Assembly: GCF_027587195.1 (NCBI RefSeq)
Contig: NZ_JAPDDP010000009.1
Location: forward strand, 1-64,000
Length of the DNA: 64,000 nucleotides
Source of the DNA: Solirubrobacter phytolaccae
Lineage (GTDB): Bacteria; Actinomycetota; Thermoleophilia; Solirubrobacterales; Solirubrobacteraceae
Direction of reading: 5' to 3'
Both the position numbers and the translations under genes were made by a program. How positions within the stretch are numbered: the first letter of the stretch is position 1; each line of letters begins with the position of its first letter. Below the pieces are notes generated by a model. That model ran no database searches and was not told the origin of the DNA. It worked only from the letters and a program-made list of their open reading frames with translations. Shown here in pieces: positions 24,630-33,371 of the stretch.

Positions 24630-25115
24630 ATGGACTTCCTACGCGCGCCGTCGCTGGTCGGAGCGACCTTCACCATGGGCCTCGTGACGGGGGCGTTCGC
24701 GCTGTACGCGCACGCGATCATGCCGGGCCTGAAGACCACGGACGACCGCACGTTCGTGGCGGCGTTCCAGTCGATCGACCGGGCGATCATCAACCCCTGG
24801 TTCATGCTCTTCGGCTTCCTCGGCGCGCTCGTGCTCACGCTCGCCGCCACGCTCACGCAGCTCGGCCGCGATCCACTGCCGTGGGTCGCCGTCGCGCTCG
24901 GGCTCTACGTGATCGTCGTCGTGATCACGCTCGCGGTGAACGTGCCGCTCAACGACGCGATCAAGGCCGCGACGGACCTCGACGACGCGGCCGCGATCCG
25001 CGAGCGCTTCCACGAGGCGCGCTGGGCGGCGTTCAACCTCGTGCGCGTCGTCCTGTCGACGGCCGCGTTCGGCTGCCTGCTGTGGGCGCTCGTGGTCTAC
25101 GGTCGCAGCGCCTGA
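24630..25115 (+). CDS. DUF1772 (anthrone oxygenase-like) membrane protein
   Basis: A 161-residue protein with four hydrophobic helices. Landmarks of DUF1772 are the N-terminal GATFTMGLVTGAFALYAHAI, the FQSIDRAIINPWFM segment, VNVPLNDAI and the HEARWAAFNLVRV tail. Members include anthrone oxygenases of polyketide pathways and many uncharacterised proteins. It begins at ATG 24630 without a clear ribosome binding site, so the start is moderately sure. Its 3' end overlaps the convergent regulator gene by 19 bases. The 68 bases before it contain nothing I recognise. Confidence 0.7.
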   Translation: MDFLRAPSLVGATFTMGLVTGAFALYAHAIMPGLKTTDDRTFVAAFQSIDRAIINPWFMLFGFLGALVLTLAATLTQLGRDPLPWVAVALGLYVIVVVITLAVNVPLNDAIKAATDLDDAAAIRERFHEARWAAFNLVRVVLSTAAFGCLLWALVVYGRSA

Positions 25116-28100
25116 GCGCGCCGCGTGTGCTCGAGCCACACGCGCGCGCCCATGCGCTCGTTCATCGCGACCGCGTCGGCGAAATGGCGCTCGGCATCGC
25201 CAAAGCGACCGAGCAGCGTCGCCAGCAACCCGAGCGGCCGGCTCGCCGAGTCCAGCGCGAGCTCGGGCACCGCGACCGCGTTGTGGTCCGCGTACGGCTC
25301 GAGCAGCGCGTACAGCGCAGCGCCGGCCTCGACGTCGCCGACCATCGCGCACGTCTCCGCGAGCAGGCACAGGCTCACGAACCACTGCTCGTCGACGTGC
25401 CAGTCCGCGAGGTCATGGCCCAGCAGCTCGACCACGAGCTCCGCCGCCTCATCCAGGCGATCCAGGTGCGCGAGCGCGTGCGCGAGCACCGAGCGGTGCA
25501 CCAGCGGCGACGGGAACACGTCCTCGCGGTCGCGGACCTCCAGCACGTAGTGGGCGAGCCCGCCCTGCTCGCGGCAGTAGATGAAGCGCTGGAGCGCGCG
25601 CGCGGCCGTCGCATTCCACGCCAGCGTCGGAGCGCCGATCTCGTACGCGCGTGAGATGAGCGCGGGCGCCTCGTCGAAGCGGCCCTGCGCGAGCGCGAGC
25701 GTCGCGCGCGCCGCCGCGAGCATCCACTGCTGAGCGGGCTGGCGCAGCTCGCCGGCGACCCGCGCCATCTCCGCCAGCTCGCGCGCGCGACGGTCGGGAT
25801 CGCCGAGCTCCCAGGACGCCCAGAACGCGTGCTCGTGCCCGTCGAACTCGCGCTCGCGATCCCCGGCACGCACGGCCAGCGCCACGATCTCGCCCGCGTT
25901 GGCGAGTCGCGCGCTCGCCGTGTGGGGCGCGTGCAACGCCGACTCGGCGGCGGTCAGCGCCGACGCGATCGTGACGGGATCGTCGATCCGGCGGGCCATC
26001 AGGATCGCCTCGTCCATCAGCCGCTCGCGCCGCTCCCGGGTCGGGCCGTGGCGCAGGGCGGCGGCCAGGCGCGAGAGCAGCCGGACGCGCAGCTCGCTGT
26101 CGCTGGAGCCGACGGCCACCAGGCCCTCTTCGAGCAGCGGCACGAGCCGCTCGTCGGTGAGCCCGCGCGCCCACAGGAACCGCCCGCCGTACCCCGCCGT
26201 CGCGCGCGCGAGCAGCTCCGACTGCCCGGCCGCGCGCGCCAGCTCGGCGGCCTGCAGGAACGTCGCCTTCGCGCCGCGGTCGTCGCCGCGGCGGCCCTGC
26301 GCGTCGCCGAGCACCAGCAGCAACCCGCAGCGCTGCTCGGGCGTGGCCGCGCCGCCCGCGTCGAGCGCCGCCAGCGCCAGCGCGTAGAGCCGCACGGCCT
26401 CCTCATAGGCGAGCAACGTCACGGCGCGCGCGCCCGCACGCGAGGCGTAGTAGACGGCGCGCACCGGTCCGTCACCGGCGGCGGCCTCGGAGAAGTGGTG
26501 CGCGAGCTCGGCGAGGTGCGGATCCAGATCGGCCTGGTGGATGGCCTCCAGCCCTTCGCCGACGCGCCGGTGCAGCGCCACCCGGCGGGCGCGCGTGAGC
26601 CGGTGGTACGCGGCGTCGCGGATGAGCGCGTGGGCGAAGCGCATGCGCCCGAGCGCGCCGCCCGGCACGTCCGAGACCACGCGCGCGTCCGCGGCCTCGT
26701 CGAGCAGCTCGAGGACGGTGGTGCTCGGCAGCTCGCTCACGTGCCTGAGCAGGCGCAGGTCGAACTCGCGGCCCAGCACCGACGCGGTCGTGAGCAGCGC
26801 GTTGCAGTCGTCGGAGAGGTGCCGGAGCCGGCGGCCGATCGTCTCGCGGACGCTGGCCGGGATCGTCAGCGTCTGCTCCTTCCCGAGCAGCCGGACGATC
26901 TCGCCGACGAACAACGGGTTGCCCTCCGTCTCCGTGTGGACGGACGCGCCCAGCACGGTCGCGGGCACACCGGCGAGCTCGATGAAGCGGGCGACGTCGG
27001 ACTCGGCGAGCCCGGCGAGCGGGACGGTCCGCGTGACCGGCTCGCGCGTGAGCTCCTCCACCGCGGTCCGCAGCGCGTTCGAGAGCGTCGGGTCCACGTC
27101 GCGGTAGGCGCCGACCACCATCACGCGGCTGCGGGCGAGCTCGCGCGCGAGGAACTGGAGCAGCAGCAACGACGGCTCGTCCGCCGCATGCAGGTCGTCG
27201 AGCACGAGCACCAGGGGTTGGGCACCCGCGACGCTCTTCAGGAACGCCGTGAGCGAGTCGAACAGCCGGAAGCGCGCGCCTTCGGAGTCGAGCGCGGCGA
27301 CCGTCGGCAGGTCCGGGAGCACGTCGCGCAGCTCGGGCAGCAGCTGCGCGACGTCCGCCGCACCCGGGCCGAGCTGCGCGCGCAGCGTCTCCGGCTCGGC
27401 CCGGCGCACGTACGCGCGGAGCGACTGCACCCACGGCCAGTACGCGGGCGCGCCGCCCGCCTCCCAGCAGCGGCCGACGAGGACGAGCGCGCCGCGCGAG
27501 CGTGCGTGCGCGCTGAGCTCCTCCGCGAGCCGCGACTTGCCGATCCCCGGCTCACCGACGAGCAGGAACAGCCGCCCGTGCCCCGCGGCGGCGTCGTCGA
27601 GTCCGGCGGTCAGCTCCGCGAGCTCGGCGTCCCGGCCGACGAACGCGCCGGCGGTGGTGGGCTCGGGCGTGGCGGCCGGCGTGATTGGCGCGAGGTCGAG
27701 CCGCGGGTCGTGCGTGAGGATCGCGCGCTCGAGCTCGCGCAGCCGCTCCCCGGGCTCGATCCCGAGCTCGTCCGCGAGCGTGGCGCGCGCGTCCCGGTAG
27801 GCCTGCAGCGCGTCGGCCTGGCGGTCGCAGCGGTAGAGCGCGAGCATCAGCTGCGCGCGGAAGCGCTCGCGGAACGGGTGCTCGGCGACGAGGCGTTCGA
27901 GACGTTCCACCAGGTGCGCGTGGTGGCCGAGCTCGAGCTCGGCGTCCGTCAGCAGCTCGAGCGCGTCGACGTGCAGGTCCTCCAGGCGCGCGATCTCGCG
28001 CTGCACGGGCGGCTCGAAGGCGAGGTCGGCGAGCGGCGTGTCGCGCCACAGGGCCAATGCGCCTTCGAGGGTGGAAGCGGCGCGCGCCGCGCGGCCCTCC

Positions 28101-28441
28101 GCGAGCTCCGCGCGGCCCTCGGCCACGAGCCGCTCGAAGCGGTGCGCGTCGAGCTGCTCGGGATCGACCTGCAGCTCGTAGCCGTGCTCGCGCGTGGTCA
28201 CGCCGCCGTCCGGGCCGAGCGCCTTGCGCAGGCGCGAGATGTAGACCTGCACGGTCTTCCCGGCGGTCGGCGGCGGATGCTCGCCCCACAGCTCGTCGAT
28301 CAGCCGGTCAGGGCTCAGCGTCTCGTTCGCGCGCAGCAGCAGGAGCGCCAGCAGCGCCCGCTGGCGCGCCCCGCCCACGGTGAGCGGGCGGTCGTCGGCG
28401 TGGACTTCGAGCGGTCCGAGGATGCGGAATTCGATGCCCAG
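25097..28441 (-). CDS. AfsR/SARP-like BTAD transcriptional regulator with AAA ATPase and TPR region
   Basis: About 1114 residues. The OmpR-like winged helix (residues 3-95: IEFRILGPLEVHADD, GGARQRALLALLLLRANE, LIDELWG, VQVYISRLRKALG) is followed by the BTAD helices (about 98-245), an FVGRDAELAEL linker, and an ATPase with Walker A GEPGIGKS near 296-303 and Walker B LVLVLDDLHAADE. A long helical TPR-like C-terminus follows; no LuxR HTH is present. The conserved first strands are encoded upstream of the first GTG (28378), yet that frame has no ATG, GTG or TTG back to an in-frame stop near 28523. CTG 28441 is my best start. It probably controls the divergent methyltransferase gene or wider metabolism. 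Confidence 0.8.
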   Translation of the reverse strand: MGIEFRILGPLEVHADDRPLTVGGARQRALLALLLLRANETLSPDRLIDELWGEHPPPTAGKTVQVYISRLRKALGPDGGVTTREHGYELQVDPEQLDAHRFERLVAEGRAELAEGRAARAASTLEGALALWRDTPLADLAFEPPVQREIARLEDLHVDALELLTDAELELGHHAHLVERLERLVAEHPFRERFRAQLMLALYRCDRQADALQAYRDARATLADELGIEPGERLRELERAILTHDPRLDLAPITPAATPEPTTAGAFVGRDAELAELTAGLDDAAAGHGRLFLLVGEPGIGKSRLAEELSAHARSRGALVLVGRCWEAGGAPAYWPWVQSLRAYVRRAEPETLRAQLGPGAADVAQLLPELRDVLPDLPTVAALDSEGARFRLFDSLTAFLKSVAGAQPLVLVLDDLHAADEPSLLLLQFLARELARSRVMVVGAYRDVDPTLSNALRTAVEELTREPVTRTVPLAGLAESDVARFIELAGVPATVLGASVHTETEGNPLFVGEIVRLLGKEQTLTIPASVRETIGRRLRHLSDDCNALLTTASVLGREFDLRLLRHVSELPSTTVLELLDEAADARVVSDVPGGALGRMRFAHALIRDAAYHRLTRARRVALHRRVGEGLEAIHQADLDPHLAELAHHFSEAAAGDGPVRAVYYASRAGARAVTLLAYEEAVRLYALALAALDAGGAATPEQRCGLLLVLGDAQGRRGDDRGAKATFLQAAELARAAGQSELLARATAGYGGRFLWARGLTDERLVPLLEEGLVAVGSSDSELRVRLLSRLAAALRHGPTRERRERLMDEAILMARRIDDPVTIASALTAAESALHAPHTASARLANAGEIVALAVRAGDREREFDGHEHAFWASWELGDPDRRARELAEMARVAGELRQPAQQWMLAAARATLALAQGRFDEAPALISRAYEIGAPTLAWNATAARALQRFIYCREQGGLAHYVLEVRDREDVFPSPLVHRSVLAHALAHLDRLDEAAELVVELLGHDLADWHVDEQWFVSLCLLAETCAMVGDVEAGAALYALLEPYADHNAVAVPELALDSASRPLGLLATLLGRFGDAERHFADAVAMNERMGARVWLEHTRRAQALRP

Positions 28442-28538
28442 TGGCTCGACGGTATCGGACTCGGTGTTACCGCGCTGAAACCGCGTCCGGGGACCATCCG
28501 CCGCGACGTTTCCTCCCCACCGTCATGGAGCTCCCCCA

Positions 28539-29360
28539 ATGTCACTCACCTTCGAGACGATCGATCTCGCCGCGGTCAAGCGCAAGCAGCAGGCCATGTG
28601 GGCCAGCGGCGACTTCGGTGTGATCGCCTCTTTGATCCACGTCGTCGCCGAGCGCCTTGCCGACAGCGCCGACCTCGTCGCCGGCTCCCGCGTCCTGGAC
28701 GTCGCGGGCGGCACCGGCAACATGGCGATCGCGTCCGCCCGCTGCGGCTGCGACGTCACCTGCACCGACTACGTGCCCGGCCTGCTCGAGCGTGGCCGTG
28801 AGCGCGCGTCGGCCGAGGGCTTCGACATCAAGTTCGCCGAGGCGGACGCGGAGGCGCTGCCCTGCGAGGACGGCGAGTACGACGCCGTCACCTCCGTGTT
28901 CGGCGTGATGTTCGCGCCGCACCAGCACCAGGCCGCATCCGAGCTGGTGCGCGTGTGCCGCCCCGGCGGGCTGATCGCGCTCGCGGCGTGGACGCCGGAC
29001 GGCTTCCTCGGCGAGCTGTTCCGCGCGACGGGCGCCCATGTCCCGCCGCCGGCCGGCGTGCCGTCGCCGCTGTTCTGGGGCACGGAGGCCGGGGTCGCCG
29101 AGCTGCTCGGCGACGAGGTCGACTCCATCCGCACGCGCCGGCGCATGTTCATGTGGCGCTTCCGCGACGCGGCCGAGTTCATCACCACCATGCGCACCTA
29201 CTACGGACCGACGCTCAAGGCCTTCGAGGCCGTCGGCGAGGCCGGAGCCGAGGCGCTGGAGCGCGACCTGATCGCGGTCGTCGAGCGCTGCGCGCGCCGT
29301 CGCGACGGCGGCATCGCCGTGCCGGCCGAGTACCTGGAGGTCGTGGCGGTTCGTCGCTGA
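28539..29360 (+). CDS. Class I SAM-dependent methyltransferase
   Basis: A 273-residue cytoplasmic enzyme. LVAGSRVLDVAGGTGNMAIA is motif I, VTCTDYVPGLLERG motif II, AEADAEALPCEDGEYDAVTS motifs III/IV and LVRVCRPGGLIALAAW the post-motif; all fit UbiE/Methyltransf_11 proteins. GGAG lies eight bases before the ATG. The substrate is unknown. It is divergent from the BTAD regulator with a short shared intergenic region, an arrangement often seen for a regulator and its target. Confidence 0.85.
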   Translation: MSLTFETIDLAAVKRKQQAMWASGDFGVIASLIHVVAERLADSADLVAGSRVLDVAGGTGNMAIASARCGCDVTCTDYVPGLLERGRERASAEGFDIKFAEADAEALPCEDGEYDAVTSVFGVMFAPHQHQAASELVRVCRPGGLIALAAWTPDGFLGELFRATGAHVPPPAGVPSPLFWGTEAGVAELLGDEVDSIRTRRRMFMWRFRDAAEFITTMRTYYGPTLKAFEAVGEAGAEALERDLIAVVERCARRRDGGIAVPAEYLEVVAVRR

Positions 29361-29385
29361 TCGCCGGAGGGCGTACGCTTGGGCG

Positions 29386-29565
29386 ATGCTTGATTCAGCG
29401 CACGCCCTGATGCTTCGTGGAGTGGCCGAGGGCGTGGCGGACGGCAAGCCGCCCGCGCCGGCGCTCCGCGCACTGATCGACGCGGGGCTGGTCGAAGAGC
29501 AGTCGGGCCAGGCCTACGTCGTGACCGTGCCCGGCCGCCGCGTGCTCGCTGCCCAAGAGCAGTAG
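29386..29565 (+). CDS. Small winged-helix-like protein, 59 residues
   Basis: An ORF of 59 residues 25 bases after the methyltransferase. It reads MLDSAHALMLRGVAEGVADG, then LRALIDAGLVEEQSGQAYVV and TVPGRRVLAAQEQ. The segment ALIDAGLVEE plus YVVTVPGRRVL resembles the recognition-helix end and wing of MarR/PadR-like domains, but the protein is too short for a full one. GGAGG lies 14 bases before the ATG, and third positions are coding-like. It may be a truncated regulator or a genuine small protein translated with the methyltransferase. Confidence 0.5.
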   Translation: MLDSAHALMLRGVAEGVADGKPPAPALRALIDAGLVEEQSGQAYVVTVPGRRVLAAQEQ

Positions 29566-29600
29566 GTGTCACGCGCGGGGCCGCTCGCGCAACGATCAGG

Positions 29601-30152
29601 GTGGTGGCCGACGATCGGGACCTGTTGAAGCGGATCGCCCGCGGTGACGAGCGGGCGTTCTCCGCGTTCTACCGCGCGCATCTGGACGCGGTCGTCGCGT
29701 ACCTGCGGCGCCGCGTGCCCGAGCCCGAGCTGGCCTTCGACCTCGCCGCGGAGACGTTCGCCGTGGTCGCGTTGCGCGCCGACACCTACGGCGGCGACGG
29801 GCCGCCCGCCGCGTGGCTGTTCGGGATCGCGCGCAACAAGCTGCGCGAGAGCCTGCGGCGCGGGCGGGTGGAGGACGAGGCGCGCCGCGCGCTCGGGCTC
29901 GAGCCGGTCGCGCTGGAGGACGAGGCGCTCGCGCGGGTGGAAGAGCGCGCGGCGGCGGGCGGACCGGCGTTGGCGCGGCTGCTCGCGCAGCTGCCCGAGC
30001 CGACCCGCGCGGCATTGCTCGCCCGGGTCGTCGACGAGCGTCCCTACGAGGAGATCGCGGTCGTGCTGGAGTGCTCGGAGCAGGTCGTGCGGCAGCGTGT
30101 GCACCGCGGGCTGGCGCGCTTGCGAGCCGGACTGGAGGGCGACGATGCGTGA
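29601..30152 (+). CDS. ECF RNA polymerase sigma factor
   Basis: A 183-residue sigma-70 family protein with regions 2 and 4 only. Region 2: ARGDERAFSAFYRAHLDAVV, LAFDLAAETFAVVALRADTY and AWLFGIARNKLRES. Region 4: LAQLPEPTRAALLARVVDER, PYEEIAVVLECSEQVVRQRV and HRGLARLRAGL, a clear helix-turn-helix. Two consecutive GTG codons (29601, 29604) can start it; no strong ribosome binding site is present. Its end overlaps the following membrane-protein gene by eight bases, the usual arrangement with an anti-sigma factor. Confidence 0.85.
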   Translation: MVADDRDLLKRIARGDERAFSAFYRAHLDAVVAYLRRRVPEPELAFDLAAETFAVVALRADTYGGDGPPAAWLFGIARNKLRESLRRGRVEDEARRALGLEPVALEDEALARVEERAAAGGPALARLLAQLPEPTRAALLARVVDERPYEEIAVVLECSEQVVRQRVHRGLARLRAGLEGDDA

Positions 30153-31194
30153 TCCGTTCGACACGTTCGAGTCCGGTGTGCGGGAGGCGTTGACGCTGCG
30201 ACGGCGTCGGCGGCGCCGCGCGACCTGGGCGATCGGCGGCGTGTTCCTCGCGCTCGGCGGCGCGGCCACGGCGACCGCGGTGGTCGTGCGCGACGAGCCG
30301 TCCAAGCCGCTCCGCGCGCCACTACCGGGCACCCAGTTCGACTATCGCGCCGCGATGCGCCCGGACCTGACCGCCGGGAAGGTGGGCTGGTGCATGACGG
30401 TCGTCGTGCACCGGGGCAAGACCGTGTCCACGGGCGGCAACGGCTGCGGGCCGGCCGCGTCGCCGGACCGCGGCGTCGTGCTGGGCGCGGGCATCGGCTA
30501 CGGCTCGCGCTCGCTCACGGCGCTCGTCGTCGACGGCCGCGCGGCGACGGTCGTGGTCGGCAACCGGCGGATCACGCCGCGCCCGGATCGCGGCGTCCCC
30601 GACGCGTGGAAACTGGCCGTCTACACCGAACGCGAGTCCGTGCAGCCACAGACCACGCCGACGCCGGCGGCGACCGGCGGACCGGCGGAGACGAGCACGC
30701 CGACGCCGAACGCGGCCGGCGGGCCGGCGCCGAGCGGCGCGGAGCCGGTGAGCCCTGTCGTGCTCGACGCGGCCGGGAGCGCGATGGCTTCGGAGGACCC
30801 GAAGGGCAGCTGGGCCGCAGGGCTCGCGCGGTATCCGGTGGACAAGGTCGACCCGGACGACCCGCCGGGGAAGCCGTGCGCGATCCGGGCGGGCGCGCTC
30901 CCGCATCTGCGTGCGGTGTCCGCGAACCTGCTCACGCGCTTCCCGACGACGCCGCCCGTGGTCAAGGAGCCCGCGTTCCTGAGCTGCGCGACGACCGTCT
31001 TCTACATCGGCAAGACGCGACTGCGCGCGGCCGTGCTCGTGGACGCGATCGACCACACGCGGCCGGCCGCGCCGCTGCCGGAGCACTTCCAGCTCAGCAC
31101 GCGGCGGGTCGGCACGGGCTGGCTGGTCGTGTTCGGCGGCGACGCCAAGCTCCGCAAACGACTCCTCGCGGTGCTCTCCACTCGGCTCGAGTGA
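30145..31194 (+). CDS. Putative anti-sigma-like single-pass membrane protein
   Basis: A 349-residue protein. Residues 1-27 are cytoplasmic and arginine-rich (ESGVREALTLRRRRRRRATW), a helix spans about 28-50 (AIGGVFLALGGAATATAVVV), and the rest is outside. A Thr/Pro-rich segment (about 168-205: TTPTPAATGGPAETSTPTP) separates two extracellular regions that contain paired cysteines. I see no canonical zinc-binding anti-sigma motif in the short cytoplasmic part. Overlap with the sigma gene is the main reason to suspect control of it; it could instead be a target or sensor. Confidence 0.55.
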   Translation: MRDPFDTFESGVREALTLRRRRRRRATWAIGGVFLALGGAATATAVVVRDEPSKPLRAPLPGTQFDYRAAMRPDLTAGKVGWCMTVVVHRGKTVSTGGNGCGPAASPDRGVVLGAGIGYGSRSLTALVVDGRAATVVVGNRRITPRPDRGVPDAWKLAVYTERESVQPQTTPTPAATGGPAETSTPTPNAAGGPAPSGAEPVSPVVLDAAGSAMASEDPKGSWAAGLARYPVDKVDPDDPPGKPCAIRAGALPHLRAVSANLLTRFPTTPPVVKEPAFLSCATTVFYIGKTRLRAAVLVDAIDHTRPAAPLPEHFQLSTRRVGTGWLVVFGGDAKLRKRLLAVLSTRLE

Positions 31195-31232
31195 AGGTGG
31201 TGAACGTCCGAAGTGATCGCCACACTCGCCGG

Positions 31233-32186
31233 ATGCTCCGTGCCGCCCTGCTCTCCGCCGTCGTGCTCCTCGCCGCTCCGACGGCCGCCCAGGCCGCCAC
31301 GGCCCGGATCTACTTCACGAAGGGCGAGCAGCTCGCCTACGTCGAGCGGGATCTCCCGATCGGCGTCGAGCCGGCGCTCAAGGCGCTGATGGCGGGCCCT
31401 CCGGCCGGTTACGGCACGACGCTCCCGGCGGGCGTGACCGCGAAGGTCAAGGGCACGAGCATCGACTTCACGCCGAACCTGAAGGACTACGCGGCGCGCG
31501 CCCAGGTCGTCTACACGACGGCGTCCGGCGAGGACGAGGTGAAGATCGACGGCAAGACGTACACGCGCGAGGACTTCGGGCCCGAGCCGTACGTGGAGCC
31601 CGAGCCGCCCGCCCGCAAGGTCCCGGCGCCCGCGAAGCCCAAGGACGTGCAGACCAAGCTCGCGGCCCTCGGCTACCTGCCGACCAGCGCCATCACGGGC
31701 GCGTTCGACTACCGGACGATGCAGGCCGTGCTCGCCTTCCAGGCCTGGACCGGGCTGGACCGTGACGGCGTCGTCGGGCCGATGACGCTGGCCAAGCTCC
31801 AGTCCGCCGGCCGGCCGCTCCCGCTGGACCGCACGAGCAAGGGCCGGCGCGTGGAGATCTACCGCGCCCAGGGCGTCGTGCTGCTGATCAACAGCGGCAA
31901 GGTCGTGCGCGCGATCCACACCTCGACCGGCATCGGCGGCGACAGCCCGGACATCGGCACCCCGCCCGGCAAGTGGAAGATCTACCGCAAGGAGGTCAAG
32001 TCCTGGTCGGTGCCGTACAAGACCTGGCTGCCCTACGCCGCGTACTGGGTCGGCGGCTGGGCGCTGCACGGCTACGCGGACGTCCCCGCCCGGCCCGCCT
32101 CGCACGGGTGCGCGCGGCTGCCACTGCCAGAGGCCAAGTACGTCTACGACTTCGTGTCGATCGGGACGCCGGTCCAGGTGATCTAG
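31233..32186 (+). CDS. L,D-transpeptidase with peptidoglycan-binding domain
   Basis: A 317-residue exported enzyme that would form 3-3 crosslinks or attach proteins to peptidoglycan. A signal peptide (MLRAALLSAVVLLAAPTAAQ) is followed by a GerMN-like region (about 22-115), a peptidoglycan-binding domain (about 133-195: VQTKLAALGYLPTSAITGAF, VLAFQAWTGLDRDGVVGPMT) and a YkuD catalytic domain. The latter has GGWALHGYADVPARPASHGC, with His and the Ser-His-Gly-Cys nucleophile in place, followed by ARLPLPEA. ATG 31233 gives the signal peptide; the frame is open upstream. Stop codons with the convergent gene are adjacent. Confidence 0.85.
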   Translation: MLRAALLSAVVLLAAPTAAQAATARIYFTKGEQLAYVERDLPIGVEPALKALMAGPPAGYGTTLPAGVTAKVKGTSIDFTPNLKDYAARAQVVYTTASGEDEVKIDGKTYTREDFGPEPYVEPEPPARKVPAPAKPKDVQTKLAALGYLPTSAITGAFDYRTMQAVLAFQAWTGLDRDGVVGPMTLAKLQSAGRPLPLDRTSKGRRVEIYRAQGVVLLINSGKVVRAIHTSTGIGGDSPDIGTPPGKWKIYRKEVKSWSVPYKTWLPYAAYWVGGWALHGYADVPARPASHGCARLPLPEAKYVYDFVSIGTPVQVI

Positions 32187-32618
32187 CTAGTCACGCGGCA
32201 CGGGCGGCACGAACACCCTCGTCAGGGAGTCGAAGTAGCCGGCAACCCACGCGTGAATGGCCCCGGCGCCGGCCCGGCGGCGGAAGCGCAGGAGCCCGGC
32301 GGCCACCAGCACGATCCCACCCGCGAAGAGCACTTCTCGGCCCGGCAACTCGTCGCCGGTGGCGACGGTGTACCCGCCCCCGATCATGAACGCGAGCGCG
32401 ACGATCACGATGCCCGCGGTCATGAGCGGATCCGGCGGACGCACGATCCCGCTGTGCAGCATCCACAGCCAGCTGACGCTGACGCCGACGCCGCCGACGG
32501 CGTTCACGCGCGGGTTGTCGAGCACGAGCAGGCCGACGAGGACGATCGCGCCGAGGACGAGCGCCGCGATGGCCCGCGGGCTTTGGCTGCCAAGGAAGTA
32601 GTCGGCGAGGCGCTTCAC
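32187..32618 (-). CDS. Small integral membrane protein
   Basis: A 143-residue protein with four hydrophobic segments (about 16-33, 40-55, 66-84, 95-108) and a short C-terminal region (HAWVAGYFDSLTRVFVPPVP). It starts MKRLADYFLGSQSPRAIAAL at ATG 32618. I do not recognise the family. It is convergent with the L,D-transpeptidase gene, the two stop codons lying back to back at 32184-32189. Confidence 0.6.
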   Translation of the reverse strand: MKRLADYFLGSQSPRAIAALVLGAIVLVGLLVLDNPRVNAVGGVGVSVSWLWMLHSGIVRPPDPLMTAGIVIVALAFMIGGGYTVATGDELPGREVLFAGGIVLVAAGLLRFRRRAGAGAIHAWVAGYFDSLTRVFVPPVPRD

Positions 32619-32655
32619 TCAGCGGAATATAACCGCGCCACGCGGCGACGCGCAA

Positions 32656-33291
32656 TCACTCGATCAGGCCGCGCCGGATGCCCTCGGCGACGGCCGCGGC
32701 GCGGTCGGAGACCTCGAGCCGCTCGTAGATCCGCTGCAGGTGCCCCTTGACCGTCGACGGGCTGAGGTAGACCTCGGCCGCGATCGCCGGGGTGGAGCGG
32801 CCGGCGGCGAGGAAGCGGAGGATCTCCAGCTCACGCACGGTCAGGATCACGGGCGGGTTCTCGCGGCGGCGCCGCACCGCGAGCGCGAGCGCGATCTGGG
32901 CGTCGGACGAGAGCACGGTCTCGCCGGCGGCGACGCGCAGCAGCGTGTCGAGGATCTGGTCGCGGGTGACGCTCTTGTCGAGCACGCCGTGCGCACCGGC
33001 CTCGACCAGCGCGTAGACCGTCTCGCAGTCCAGGTCCTCGGCGAGGCACAGCACGCGGGTGTGGAGGCTTTCGCGGGCGAACGCCTTGAGCACGTCGACG
33101 GCGCCCATGCCCGGCATCTCGACGTCCACGACGGCCAGCTCCGGGCGGTACTCGAGGGCCAGCTCGATCGCCTCGCGGCCACCGCGCGCCTCGCCGACCA
33201 GCTCGAGCTCCGGGTGCGCCTGGATCGTCCTCGCGATCGCGAACCGGAACAGCGGGTGGTCGTCCGCGATCAGTACATCCAGACAGCGCAT
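32656..33291 (-). CDS. NarL/FixJ-type response regulator
   Basis: A 211-residue cytoplasmic DNA-binding protein. Receiver domain: LDVLIADDHPLFRFAIA (acidic pocket), LAVVDVEMPGMGAVDVL (phospho-acceptor Asp) and HGVLDKSVTRDQIL (conserved Lys). LuxR-type helix-turn-helix: ILTVRELEILRFLAAGRSTP, then IAAEVYLSPSTVKGHLQRIY. ATG 33291 starts exactly before the receiver; the frame is open to 33345. No kinase gene is adjacent on the same strand. The closest kinase (35000-35980) has its own convergent regulator, so this one may be an orphan. Confidence 0.85.
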   Translation of the reverse strand: MRCLDVLIADDHPLFRFAIARTIQAHPELELVGEARGGREAIELALEYRPELAVVDVEMPGMGAVDVLKAFARESLHTRVLCLAEDLDCETVYALVEAGAHGVLDKSVTRDQILDTLLRVAAGETVLSSDAQIALALAVRRRRENPPVILTVRELEILRFLAAGRSTPAIAAEVYLSPSTVKGHLQRIYERLEVSDRAAAVAEGIRRGLIE

Positions 33292-33371
33292 CCAAGGTCG
33301 GTTCTCGGAAGAAACCGCGCGCCCTGAACCGGACGAGAAGTTCATCTGTAGCGCGTGAGGTTTCTTGGCGC

